A stretch of DNA of 64,000 nt from Enoplosus armatus (lineage: Eukaryota; Chordata; Actinopteri; Centrarchiformes; Enoplosidae): contig NC_092200.1 of the NCBI RefSeq assembly GCF_043641665.1, positions 6,295,694 through 6,359,693 on the forward strand, in the 5' to 3' direction. Both the position numbers and the translations under genes were made by a program. This document shows positions 45,528 to 64,000 of this stretch, piece by piece (position 1 is the stretch's first letter; each line of letters starts with the position of its first letter). The notes under the pieces were generated by a model, which saw only the letters and a program-made list of their open reading frames with translations, was not told the DNA's origin and made no database searches.

Positions 45528-48500
45528 ATGCGCCTTTCCTCCTTTTTGGCCGTGTTCAGGCCTGCTTTACCCCTTATCCTCGGGTTGTCTCTGGGATGTA
45601 GTCTGAGCCTTTTAATGGTGTCCTGGACACAAGGGGATACCGATGACTCCTGTAGAGATGAACTGGGCAATGGGAGGCTTTTCATGGGCAGAGGAGATCC
45701 CCAGAGAGACTCAAGGGATGGAGCTGGAGAGGAAGACTTCCAGCCACGTATCGTGCCTTATCACAAGGACCCGAACAAGCCCCACAAGAAAGTCCTCAGG
45801 TGAGTGTGGAAGTTATGTCTTTCTTAGGGTCACCACTGTGTGCACAGATATGCTCTCCATGTTATCCAAGGTAGATGGTATAAATAATTGTGTGAAAAGT
45901 CTGTAGGTGGGGGAAGGGGCAGAAGGGGCTTTCTGCAAGAATTACATATGCAACCATTGACTTTTTATTCAACAAATTTAAAGACAGAGTTGTTGAAGAA
46001 GTACCACATTACAGTACTTTATATTACAGGGTTTGTTTTAAGAAACTGGACACAATTTGAATCCAGAGGACTTAAATCTGTTCATTCTCTATTTAATAGG
46101 CTTACATTTAAATCTACCTTGCAATAATCTAAATGCACTGAGTGGTGTATACAGAGTATAGGTGGCCTATAGATTAGAGATTACATCAGTCTAATCTCTT
46201 TGTACAGATATGCAGTAGCTCAGATGTGGAGAGCAGACCTGTTGATACACAGATCAAGATCACAAGATCCCTTCATGTCTTATTTCACATCATCAGAATC
46301 AGAATCACTTTATTGATCCCGGGGGGAAATTACATGGGTACATCATACAGCTGATTATTGGCTGGAAAAAGCTTCACATAATCAGTAGAATCAGACAGAA
46401 TCCTTTATCTTAACATCATGTACATCATGTAAATGACTTTGAGTCTATATTTCTTGTGCATTGACATCCTTTTTTTTATTCTTTCCATTTGTCTTTGCTT
46501 GTCCACCTCTCCAGAACTCGATATATTCACACTGAACTGGGCATCAGAGAGCGACTGCTGGTGGGCGTACTGACCTCTCGGGCCACCCTCAACACGCTGG
46601 CCGTGGCGGTGAATCGCACAGTTGCCCACCACTTCCACCGCACCTTTTTCTTCACAGGCCTGCGCAGCCCTAAGGTGCCTCATGGCATGACTGTGGTTAC
46701 CCATGGTGACGACCGTCCGGTGTGGCTAATGTACGAGACAGTGCGTCACCTCCATCAGCACTACGGCTCAGACTATGACTGGTTCCTCTTAGCCCAGGAT
46801 GACACTTACATGCAAGCAGATCGTCTGTCAGAGCTGGTGGGCCACCTCAGTGCAGGTCAGGACCTGTATATGGGCAGGGCAGAGGAGTTTATAGGTGGAG
46901 AGGAGAAGGCACGCTACTGCCACGGGGGCTACGGCTACCTGCTGTCCCGCAGTCTGCTGGCCCGTCTGCAGCCCCACCTTGATACCTGCCGTAATGACAT
47001 CCTCAGTGTGAGACCTGATGAGTGGCTGGGCCGCTGCATTATTGACTACCTGGGTCTCAGTTGTGTGGAGGTGCACCAGGTAAAAAAACACAGACTAATC
47101 CATGGACACCAATGGAAATATGCATGGAAATTATAAGAGTAGTTTTATCAATTTAATGCACATTTGACACAGTTTTATAGGTGGAACATCCATACTAACA
47201 TTTCTTTTTTCTTTGTCAATGTGTGGCTCACAGGAGATGACATATCGTTACTTTGAGCTCGGGAAAAACGCAGATCCAGAGCGTGAAGATAGTGTGCAGT
47301 TTAAAAATGCCTTCACCGTCCATCCTATATCGGAACCAAATCTCATGTACCGCCTACACAAACGCTTCAGCCAGATTGAGCTGGAACAGACTTACCTACA
47401 GATTCAACAGCTGCAGGTTTGTAACACTTGACGCTGCTTTCTCTCAACTATAAACCACTATAAGTTTGTTTGTCTGACTCTTTTTTGATGGTACTGCTTC
47501 AGTGGGCTGCTTTGGTGATGAGTTCTGTGTGAAAGTATACTGTTTGTTTTCTTTTTCACTCCACCCACCATTTGAGCCAAGGCAGAAATTCCTGACTAAT
47601 ACAATATTTAAACATGTCAGAAAGACAAGACAGGGTGTTTTGCTGGGGCATGAAGTGTTACATTCCAGCATCATCATCTTGTGAATATTATCTGCCTGAG
47701 AAGCCTTATTATGTAATTAAAGTAGCTGCTAATGATAGTTCATTAGCGCTGTTTTGACTTAACTTGAAATACACCCTACACCACAGAGCAATCAAATATG
47801 TCATGAAGGCAAATGTTTACACAGCTTAGACAGTGTGTTCCTTTTTTAGCTTTGATTTGACAGATTTGCGTGTGTACTCATCAGATGCAGATCAACAACC
47901 TGAGTGACCTGACACCAGAGGGTAAGGCTGGAGTCACGTGGCCTATTGGAATCAACCCTCCCTTCAAACCAAGGACCCGTTTTGAGGTTCTAAACTGGGA
48001 GTACTTCACTGAAGAGCACATTTACTCGTGCATTGACAGCTCCCCCAAGTGCGAGATGAGAGGGGCTGACCGCGCGGATGTAAACGCAGTTGTGGAGATT
48101 GCGGTGGAGCGTCTAAACGAACGCTACCAGCCCCAGCTACGCTTCCGCAAGCGGCGTCTACTTAACGGATACCGACGCTTTGATCCCACGCGTGGTATGG
48201 AGTATGTTCTGGACCTTGCGCTGGAGGCCTATACCCAGAAAGGCCATAGTCAAGTCATTGCCAAACGGGTTAACTTGTTGCGACCTCTAAGCGCAGTTGA
48301 GATTATCCCCATGCCTTATGTGACAGAGGCAACGCGGGTGCAGGTCATCCTACCTGTCACTGCCCAGGATCAGGACTATGTTGGTAACTTCCTCGACATG
48401 TACGTGATGAACACTTTGGACACCCATGACAATGTTTTACTCACGTTCCTGTTCATCTATGATCCCTTTGATGCACAGCGAGTCAGCCAGACTGATGTGT

Positions 48501-49159
48501 TTGCTGGCATTAAGGCCATGATTGGGGAGGTGGAGAAGCGCTACGGCGACGTGAAGATCCCCTGGATCAGCGTGAAGACGGAGGTGCCCTCGCAGGTCAA
48601 GCTGATGGACATCATCTCTAAGAAGCACCCAGTGGACACGCTGTTTTTCCTGGCCAGCGTGTGGACAGAGATCAATGCTGACTTCCTGAATCGCTGCAGA
48701 ATGAACGCCATCAGCAACTGGCAGGTCTTTTTCCCCATCCACTTTCAAGAGTACAGTCCTGCCGTTGTCTACCGCGACCAGCAGCCCTCTGCAGCCTCCT
48801 CCTCTTTTGCTTCGGAGTCATTGCGAGACGGCCACTTTGACCGCCACGTCTTTGACGAGGCCTGCTTTTACAATGCGGACTACATGACCGCGCGGACCAA
48901 GATGGCTGCCGACATCTTGGACAATGAGGAGCTGCTGGAAAGCATGGACGTGTACGACATATTTGTTCGTTACTCGGGCCTACACGTGTTCAGAGCTGTA
49001 GAGCCGGCACTGATCCAGAAATACGTGCGGCGAGCGTGCAACCCACGTTTCAGTGAGGATATCTACCACCGCTGTGTCCTCAGCAACCTGCAGGGTTTGG
49101 GGTCACGCTCACATCTAGCCATGGCTCTTTTTGAACAAGAGCAGGCCAACAGCACCTAG
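45528..49159 (+). CDS. chpf2: chondroitin polymerizing factor 2 (chondroitin sulfate glucuronyltransferase)
   Basis: Four exons: 45528-45799, 46515-47079, 47234-47416, 47885-49159, giving 764 residues (human 772). It starts MRLSSFLAVFRPALPLILGL; an in-frame TTG nine bases upstream is not a start. Residues about 12-32 form a signal anchor typical of type II Golgi enzymes. The first half has the QDDTYMQ motif (Asp186-Asp187, DXD-like) and the RYCHGGYGYLLSR and PDEWLGRCI segments of the beta-3-glycosyltransferase type. The second half has RRFDPTRGMEY, MPYVTEATRVQ, KKHPVDTLFFL and NRCRMNAISNWQVFFP, and ends LFEQEQANST, the family's C-terminus. NRTVAHH near residue 130 is a likely N-glycosylation site. 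The family works with chondroitin synthase in the Golgi to extend GlcA-GalNAc chains. It is head-to-head with abcf2, as in human. Confidence 0.97.
45800..46514 (+). other. chpf2: chpf2 intron 1 with a repeat fragment
   Basis: The intron runs from CTCAG|GTGAGTG to CACCTCTCCAG. It holds a short dispersed-repeat tail at about 46288-46352 (AGAATCAGAATCACTTTATT and GATCCCGGGGGGAAATTAC), a text common in fish genomes. The human microRNA gene MIR671 lies near CHPF2, but I saw no matching mature sequence here. Confidence 0.6.
47417..47884 (+). other. chpf2: chpf2 intron 3
   Basis: It lies between CTGCAG|GTTTGT and GTGTACTCATCAG. No other feature is seen. Confidence 0.75.
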
Positions 49160-49599
49160 AAGCCTGGACTTCTTCAGAGTGTTGGGGCCTCAAACACACT
49201 GCCTGGACTAGGGGACACTCTCACAGAATAATGTGAATAGTAATATGGCACATCTGTGATCCATACACTGAAATTCTCACCTTAGTATTTGGCAGAAAGA
49301 GGTCAGGATCAGCTAACGAACCGCGCCGTCTTGCTCATGGACACTTTGACAGAGCAAATGTGTGCTGAAGCTGAAAATCTCTCTGCTCAGTACTTATGAG
49401 TACGTCTAACTTATGAGTCTGTAACTTTGGCTCTGTCATGTCTAGACGAATTATGAGTCAAGGAAGTGTCTTCTTACACAACTCCCTGAACGTGGACTAC
49501 TTGTGTTCCTGCCATTGACGTATTCTCACAGGAGCCGAGCAACAATATTTATACTCCAATTTTTTTTAAATATAGGAGGTTGTGTCTTGAAACAATAAA
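49160..49599 (+). other. chpf2: chpf2 3' untranslated region
   Basis: It runs from the TAG stop (49157-49159) to AATAAA at 49594-49599 (AAACAATAAATGG). No open frame of note. Confidence 0.65.
49594..49599 (+). terminator. chpf2: polyadenylation signal AATAAA of chpf2
   Basis: The canonical hexamer lies 435 bp past the stop codon; a T-rich run (49716-49729) follows about 120 bp downstream. Confidence 0.6.
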
Positions 49600-50019
49600 T
49601 GGACAAAGGCCTTCAAAACTTGAGCCATACGTCTTCCTTAGTGAAGATGATTAAAATAATACTGGAAACAAGCTGAAGCTGTTGGCCGCCTTTTCTTTAA
49701 AATTCTGTATGTTCTTTTTTTTTTTTTAAGGTATTAAAGAGTGATATGTGCGATCAGAGTTGTTTCTTCATTCCCACTGTTCAGAGTGTATAAAAATACG
49801 TTTCGGTCTCATTAGACAAAAAGACAACTGTTTGCTGTGTGCATGCTTGAACAGCTACTCCTGGAGGTGTCTGTTATCTGCTTGGCGGAGCTGAAGCAAA
49901 GGCAGTATGGCTGCAAAACCAGTAGTGATGGTGTGCTCATATTCAGAATAATACTTCTTGTAGTCTTCCTGGTTTTTGCCCGAAAGCCTTACTGCAGTGA
50001 ACAGTTTGTTCTGTAGCAG

Positions 50020-50565
50020 ACTGCCCCGCCTCGTCTCCTCACATTAAGTCAGTAATTCTCCACCCCGGCCCGGGCCTCCCTGGGTTTTGGAGTGAGTATT
50101 CTGCACACATATGTCTTTGGGGAGAGAAGTGAACCCGGTGCCCAGAGGGAGGGTCGTGTCTACACTAGCCAAGGTCCGCCATGGCGTGGGTGGTTAACCT
50201 TCACAGCGAGATGGTTGAACAAGCTGAATGGCTTACTTCACACAGCCTCCCCTCCCTGCCTCCCTCTTCCTCTCTAAAGCGGTGAGGCGATCTCACTGAA
50301 GCCTCCTAACCTCCCCCACTCACAAAACGTATCCATGCGAGGGCTGTCGGCTCGTAGTGGTGGAGCAGCAGAGTGAAAGAGGCTCTTTCTGAGGTGGGAG
50401 CGGGGCTGCAGTCAGCATTACAGCACTGCTGCGTTACACTGTGGAAAGGCCTCCACCTGCTTCCTTGTGGTGAGGCCAGTGAACAATACGATGCCTGTCT
50501 GCCACCTCTGAGGAACGCCTTGGTCATGCAGGAAATGTAACCCACCAATGAGCTGGAGCCCAAGA
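50020..50565. other. GC-rich island between convergent genes
   Basis: About 550 bp of clearly higher GC content than the flanks, with CACCCCGGCCCGGGCCTCCC near 50060. Frames on both strands are short and show no family motif. It could be a distal regulatory element, for example for smarcd3, but the sequence alone does not show this. Confidence 0.35.
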
Positions 50566-52315
50566 TCCACTCTTTACTGATGAAGAGTATGAGAGTGTTC
50601 TTTTAGTGAAGGGTAATTTAGCAGGGCTACAGTTATTTGCATAATTGCATTTTCAGATCCCACAGCTAATAACAGAAGTTTGGAATAGGAAGAATAGGAA
50701 AGGGTGTATTTGAGGAATTTTGTTCTTTTTCCAAATGTTTGAGAATATTCAGGTGACAATTTCATTCATCATTTACCCATAATTACAGAGTCTAGGTAGG
50801 TTAGTCTCCTGGTGGCCACAGGTATCTGGTCAGGTCAGGTATCTGGTGTTTTGATTGGCAACAGTAAAAGCACAACTGTCTGCAGAACTAGAATACCAGA
50901 AATGTGCTCTTTCTGATGTCCTCATATCAAGTCAGATCATCTTATACAGAGCAAGACTTGCATAATATCTACAGTACACTGAATATAGGAAAGTTGAAAG
51001 ATTGATAGACAGCTTTAACTTTTTGCCTATTGAATAACTAACAAATTTCTGCAGCAGAGCAAAAATAAAATCTAATGACAGCATTTACCGATGGAGGGAA
51101 TCTGTGGTTGAAGTAAAGTTTCTATTATGTGCACGGAAAAGTGCGTGTTGTGGTCATAAAGGTGAAAAAAAGACACTTTAGATGTGATGGCATTTACAAA
51201 CTTTGGCAAGCGCTTCTTTATTTACATCCAGGCTGTCTCGCAAATGTCACAGCTGTTTTCCCTTTTTTTTTTAAAACTTTTTTTTCGTAGAATGAAATCA
51301 CCAGACAAGTTTGCTCTTTACAGATATACAGTATCATGTATACTATTACCTCCCTGTTGGTGTTGACAGTGTAAACAGAGAGAAAGAGCAGTTCCCACTC
51401 TTTAGAAACACATGCAGGGAGTGGGACAAACATGTCAACAGTATGTTTAGTAACAGGAGACACAGTAGTCTGTCAGATACTCTGATACTGTGGTGCTCAA
51501 AGCTGAGGTCACCCAGGAGTTGCAGCTTCTAGTTTCCTCCACAAGAGGGTGCTAGTGAATCAGTGACTGTATGACAACAATGTGAATGCCCCGGTCATAC
51601 AAAGACAAATCACTCCAGGTCAGACACAGGACTAAGATACTACCAATGACTACTGTTTCTCCTCTAATGAGTGCAGTTAATATAACTTAGTAACAAAAAC
51701 ACAGTTCAGAAAAATCACACCTACAGTTAGTTGCTGGTAGGGCTTATCATTTTTGGCAAAAAAGTTTCCAGAAGGCATTTCAACAAGTCTTTTGCTCATC
51801 ACACAGACTGCTATGCCAGCTTTTTATATGTACACACACGGTCTCATCAGATGTATTAATTAATGTCCATGGAGCATGCATAGGTCATCGTGAAATCATC
51901 CAATCACTTCTCTGTATGCTGGGATAATAAAAGAGGGTCTCACCCATGACGAAGAGAGTCCCGACAAAGAATTACAGCACAGTGCAAAGAAACCCAGAAA
52001 CAAAAGGTTCCAGCTAGAAACTGACTGCTGAGAAAAACAAAATCCTCCATCTGACATTACAACATATACATACAAGTCAAGTGTCTTTAAAAAATAAAAG
52101 GTGTAAAAATCGGTGCAGATTATATCGTGTGTTACAGCTACTGAGATTGAAAGCGAGGGAGGTCTTTCTTTGTTGCAGCTTCCAGCTCCCACGATAGTTA
52201 CGGGATGGACCTAAAATAAACCACCCCAACCCAAGATAGTACACAGAGGAACACTAACATTCCTGCCCTACTAATTCAAAACTCATGGAGCTCCCATACT
52301 GCACCATGTAACTCA

Positions 52316-52343
52316 CCCCCAACCCCTCCCCAAACCCCCCCCC
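52316..52343 (-). promoter_or_regulatory. four-run G-quadruplex motif on the smarcd3 sense strand
   Basis: The plus strand reads C5 AA C4 T C4 AAA C9, so the minus strand has four G-runs of at least four bases with loops of 1-3. It is downstream of the smarcd3 stop codon on the sense strand. Confidence 0.65.
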
Positions 52344-53335
52344 AATACAAACACACAGATAGTCTGTCGTATACTGTACAGTTGGCCCTTTTTAGGGGAA
52401 AAAAAAAACATATTTACATTCACATCTCGAGAAAAGAAAAATGTCTCTTCTTCATGTAACATACAAAGTGTAGAAATGGACAAAACTCTCCAGACCTGGG
52501 CTTAAGTGTTCACTGCAATAACAGTTTTAGGGTTTGTTTATGAAAACTTGAGGTCTAATTGGCTAAAAAATGCAAACATTTGGGAGTAAATCCTCTGTGA
52601 ATCAACCCAAATTCTTCAGATTTGTTTTTCCAATTTCTGTTAAACCCAGGTGAGGATTTAGTTTTGTCCACTTCTGTTTCAGTGATAATGTTCTCTTCTT
52701 CTTGTTGCAACCTTTGGTAACACCTTCAGCACTTCAACTGGCAAACTACTACACAAGGAAGAGGCAGCAAAAATACAAATCAGTCGACAAGTCCCAACAT
52801 GTATAGGCATATTTGTCATTTTGCTGTGATTAAGGGAAGAAAAAAAGCTCTCATTATGATGATCAATACTTCTCTCTCCTTCGATAAAACACTACTCTTG
52901 CTATAAACAGACGCGGAGCTGTTAATGTGATAACACTTCGGTTCAGGTAACTAATACTGTTGTAAAAAGAAAACAAGTCTGTTTTACTGGCGAATGAGAC
53001 TAAAATGAGACACGTTGGAGGTTTTCCAATGAATTCACTCAAACCTGAACTTGAATGAAATCCACACCTCAGGTTTAAAGATCACATTGATTCCCTGCAA
53101 ACCCAATGTGTCACACTGTAATCTCGACTTTGCTGGTGTAATTAATCAAACTTTGAAAAAACACTCTCCTAATGAGAACAAATGAAAACACACACTTACA
53201 ATCAAACCCCAAAAAAGAGTTAGAAAACATAAAACATGAAGACTCATCCAGAGCGCTGTGAGGATCGACTGTGACTTTACATTTCTGTCTACAGCGTCAA
53301 ACTCTTTGAGATGAGAATCCAAAAAACACAGCGTT

Positions 53336-53357
53336 GAGTGTGTGTGTGTGTGTGTGA
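53336..53357 (+). repeat. (TG)n microsatellite
   Basis: A near-perfect TG run of about 20 bases. Confidence 0.95.
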
Positions 53358-53436
53358 GCAGCCGGTTCAGAGTTTGTCTTGACGTACTTGTGACATATTT
53401 ACAAAGCAGAGAGGAGAGGATGAAGAGGAAGTTTTG

Positions 53437-53442
53437 TTTATT
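53437..53442 (-). terminator. smarcd3: candidate polyadenylation signal of smarcd3
   Basis: TTTATT reads AATAAA on the minus strand about 400 bp past the stop codon. A second candidate is at 51217-51222. Which is used cannot be told from sequence. Confidence 0.45.
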
Positions 53443-53839
53443 AGGCAGTGAGTCTGAGGATGCCTGTGGTCCGAGGCCTCGGCCTCTGGGGGTGAATACA
53501 TGCGGTTAATGATGATGTCCTCACAGTCCGGCACAAAACGGAACAAATACGCAGTGGACGCATGTGTGCATCGAGATCTGGGCTTCCATACGAGCGCGTC
53601 GCTGCTGTCGCGAGGAAAAACCTCCTCCTCTGATTTCAGATTTCAAAACACTGAAAAAAACCTTAGAAATTGCATCGTCATTATGATGACAAAGGCTGTT
53701 TCTTTTTTTCCCAAATTACCCACATTTTTAGAGGTATAAGGTTTCACCAGACTACAGCGATGGCCTCACACACATCCAAACACACACAAACACGAACACA
53801 GCTCTGAAATCAGATGCAGAGATTCAGGAGGGCCTTGGT

Positions 53840-62762
<8,923 letters not shown>

Positions 62763-62877
62763 CTAGAGAGAGGGAGAGAAAGAGGAAAAAGAGAGCATGT
62801 TACTATGGTGACTGATAGCGTAGCACCCAGGCCATCTGCTAAAATGCTGGGCCATATCCAGCACCCCAGCATCCCAG

Positions 62878-62949
62878 CTGTGTGTGTGTGTGTGAGTGTG
62901 TGTGTGCGTGTGTGTGTGTGTATGTGTATGTGCTCATGTGTTTGTGTGA
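62878..62949 (+). repeat. imperfect (TG)n microsatellite
   Basis: About 70 bases of TG with a few TA, CG and CA steps. It reads (CA)n in the smarcd3 transcript. Confidence 0.95.
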
Positions 62950-63035
62950 AATGCAGTGGTCCACCTGGAGAGTGAGAGCCTCCCAACAGCCAAAAAAGTG
63001 TCACATCACACATCTCTTGCCTGACATGTTTTTTG

Positions 63036-63038
<3 letters not shown>

Positions 63039-63072
<34 letters not shown>
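63039..63072 (+). repeat. (CA)n microsatellite
   Basis: Perfect CA repeat of about 17 units. Confidence 0.95.
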
Positions 63073-63075
<3 letters not shown>

Positions 63076-63169
63076 CAATCACTGGGGTCGTTGCAGCAGG
63101 ACTCGGGTGGTGACGGGACGTGTGTTCAAGAGCATTTAGGAATGCAGAGTCTCTAAGATTTGAACAATG

Positions 63170-63209
63170 TATGTGTGTGTGTGTGTGCGTGTGTGTGCGT
63201 GTGTGTGCA
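63170..63209 (+). repeat. (TG)n microsatellite
   Basis: TG repeat with two CG steps. Confidence 0.95.
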
Positions 63210-63538
63210 GATATTTTCATTCATGAATTCCTGGCATTTCCTGCTGTGTGAGAACAACATTTGTTTACCAATACCATGTTTTTTCATACTTACCAAGGAG
63301 AGACCAAGAACAATAAGACAGTGTGTGCCAAGTTGGTGCCTTATTTCTTTCTAGGTGACATTGATTTCAAAAACAAAACTATAGCTTCCTTCTCTACTCC
63401 AGTTTCCTTAAATATTCAATCTGTGGACACCTGTGATGTGCACTACACTGCAAAAAGAGCAATTCAAAAAACTAACTTATTTTAGGATGATTTAATTGTA
63501 TTTTTCTCATCAAAGATAATAATCTTGCCTTGTGGGCG

Positions 63539-63878
63539 TTACAACAGCGAGCAGGCGATTAGCTTAGCTTAGCACAAAGAATGGAAACAGTGGGAAACAG
63601 CTAGCCTGCGTCTGTGTGAATGTAATAAAATCTGCCTACCAGCAGCACTGAAACTCATTAATTCACAAATAATATCTTGTTTGTTTAGACTGTACAAGAA
63701 GAACTCCATTCAACAGAGCCAGGCTAGCTGCTTCCCCCTGTTTCCAGCCTTTGTGCTAAGCTAGGCTAGCAGGCTTCATATTTAGCACACAGGCATGATA
63801 GTGTATTGATCTCCTCACGTGACTCTCAATAAAGTGAATAAGCGCATTTCCCAAAATGTGGAACGATTCCTTTCGAGG
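63539..63878 (+). repeat. TTAAAGGAATAGTT inverted-repeat element, diverged copy
   Basis: The left arm has TTAGCTTAGCTTAGCACAAAG and GGAAACAGTGGGAAACAGC; the right arm has CCCCCTGTTTCCAGCCTTTG and TGCTAAGCTAGGCTAGC. It ends in TTCCCAAAATGTGGAACGAT followed by TCCTTTCG. The arms are inverted copies of each other, as in the element at 9231-9815. Confidence 0.7.
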
Positions 63879-64000
63879 GTTGATAGTTTTTCTGTGCTAC
63901 TTCCATATCTTTTGCTTATCTGATTTTTTGCTTGATACTAGGGGTAGGTGATATGGATAAAATATTCAGTATAGGTCATTTTATGTGGCAATATCAATGT

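Larger units (their letters stand above)
50566..53436 (-). other. intergenic or long 3' UTR of smarcd3
   Basis: No supported coding sequence. If the near signal at 53437-53442 is used, this is intergenic. If a far AATAAA read on the minus strand at 51217-51222 is used, most of it is smarcd3 3' untranslated region. A (TG)n run lies at 53336-53357. Confidence 0.4.
62763..64000 (-). other. smarcd3: smarcd3 intron running off the right edge
   Basis: It lies upstream of the 62720-62762 exon, whose acceptor is CCTCTCTCTAG. The N-terminal exon expected for BAF60C (start Met, glycine/proline-rich) is not seen before the edge. It contains three dinucleotide runs and one mobile-element copy. Confidence 0.65.

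Noticed and set aside
45800..46514. A microRNA of the MIR671 type in chpf2
   Set aside because: Human MIR671 lies at CHPF2, but I found neither of its mature arms nor a convincing hairpin in the chpf2 leader or intron 1.

Overview
This is nuclear DNA from a bony fish, most likely a percomorph teleost. Protein-coding genes are split by GT-AG introns, polyadenylation signals are present, and the dispersed repeats belong to families common in spiny-rayed fish genomes: TTAAAGGAATAGTT-ended stem-loop elements, GGTTCCCAACCT-ended elements and ATGCTAAC-rich elements. Species assignment is inference. All intron-exon structures were worked out by eye from splice consensus, reading phase and recalled protein families.

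Layout. (1) 1-4210, minus strand: four N-terminal coding exons of slc4a2 (anion exchanger 2); the gene runs off the left edge. (2) 4211-28991: about 24.8 kb with no firmly supported gene, rich in repeats. On the minus strand it carries candidate first exons and promoters for slc4a2, including a 20-residue first coding exon at 12898-12957 and a possible 3-codon alternative start at 7153-7161. (3) 28992-36513, plus strand: a complete 17-exon gene for a 925-residue protein joining a UBA domain, a basic helical segment, a UBX (p97/VCP-binding) domain, a proline/acidic linker and about 435 residues of leucine-rich repeats. I do not know a named gene with this architecture; it is the most interesting object here. 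(4) 38717-43100, minus: abcf2, tail-to-tail with the UBX gene; their polyadenylation signals are about 40 bp apart. (5) 45528-49159, plus: chpf2, head-to-head with abcf2. (6) 53840-62762, minus: smarcd3 (BAF60C), missing its first exon(s), which lie beyond the right edge.

The order abcf2-chpf2-smarcd3 with slc4a2 nearby matches human 7q36.1 (SLC4A2, ABCF2, CHPF2, SMARCD3), which supports the ortholog names. The genes do not form a pathway: they are an anion exchanger, a putative p97 adaptor, a cytoplasmic ABC-F ATPase, a Golgi chondroitin sulfate polymerising factor and a chromatin-remodelling subunit. What they share is arrangement: one divergent promoter region (abcf2/chpf2), one very tight convergent end (UBX gene/abcf2) and one loose convergent end (chpf2/smarcd3).
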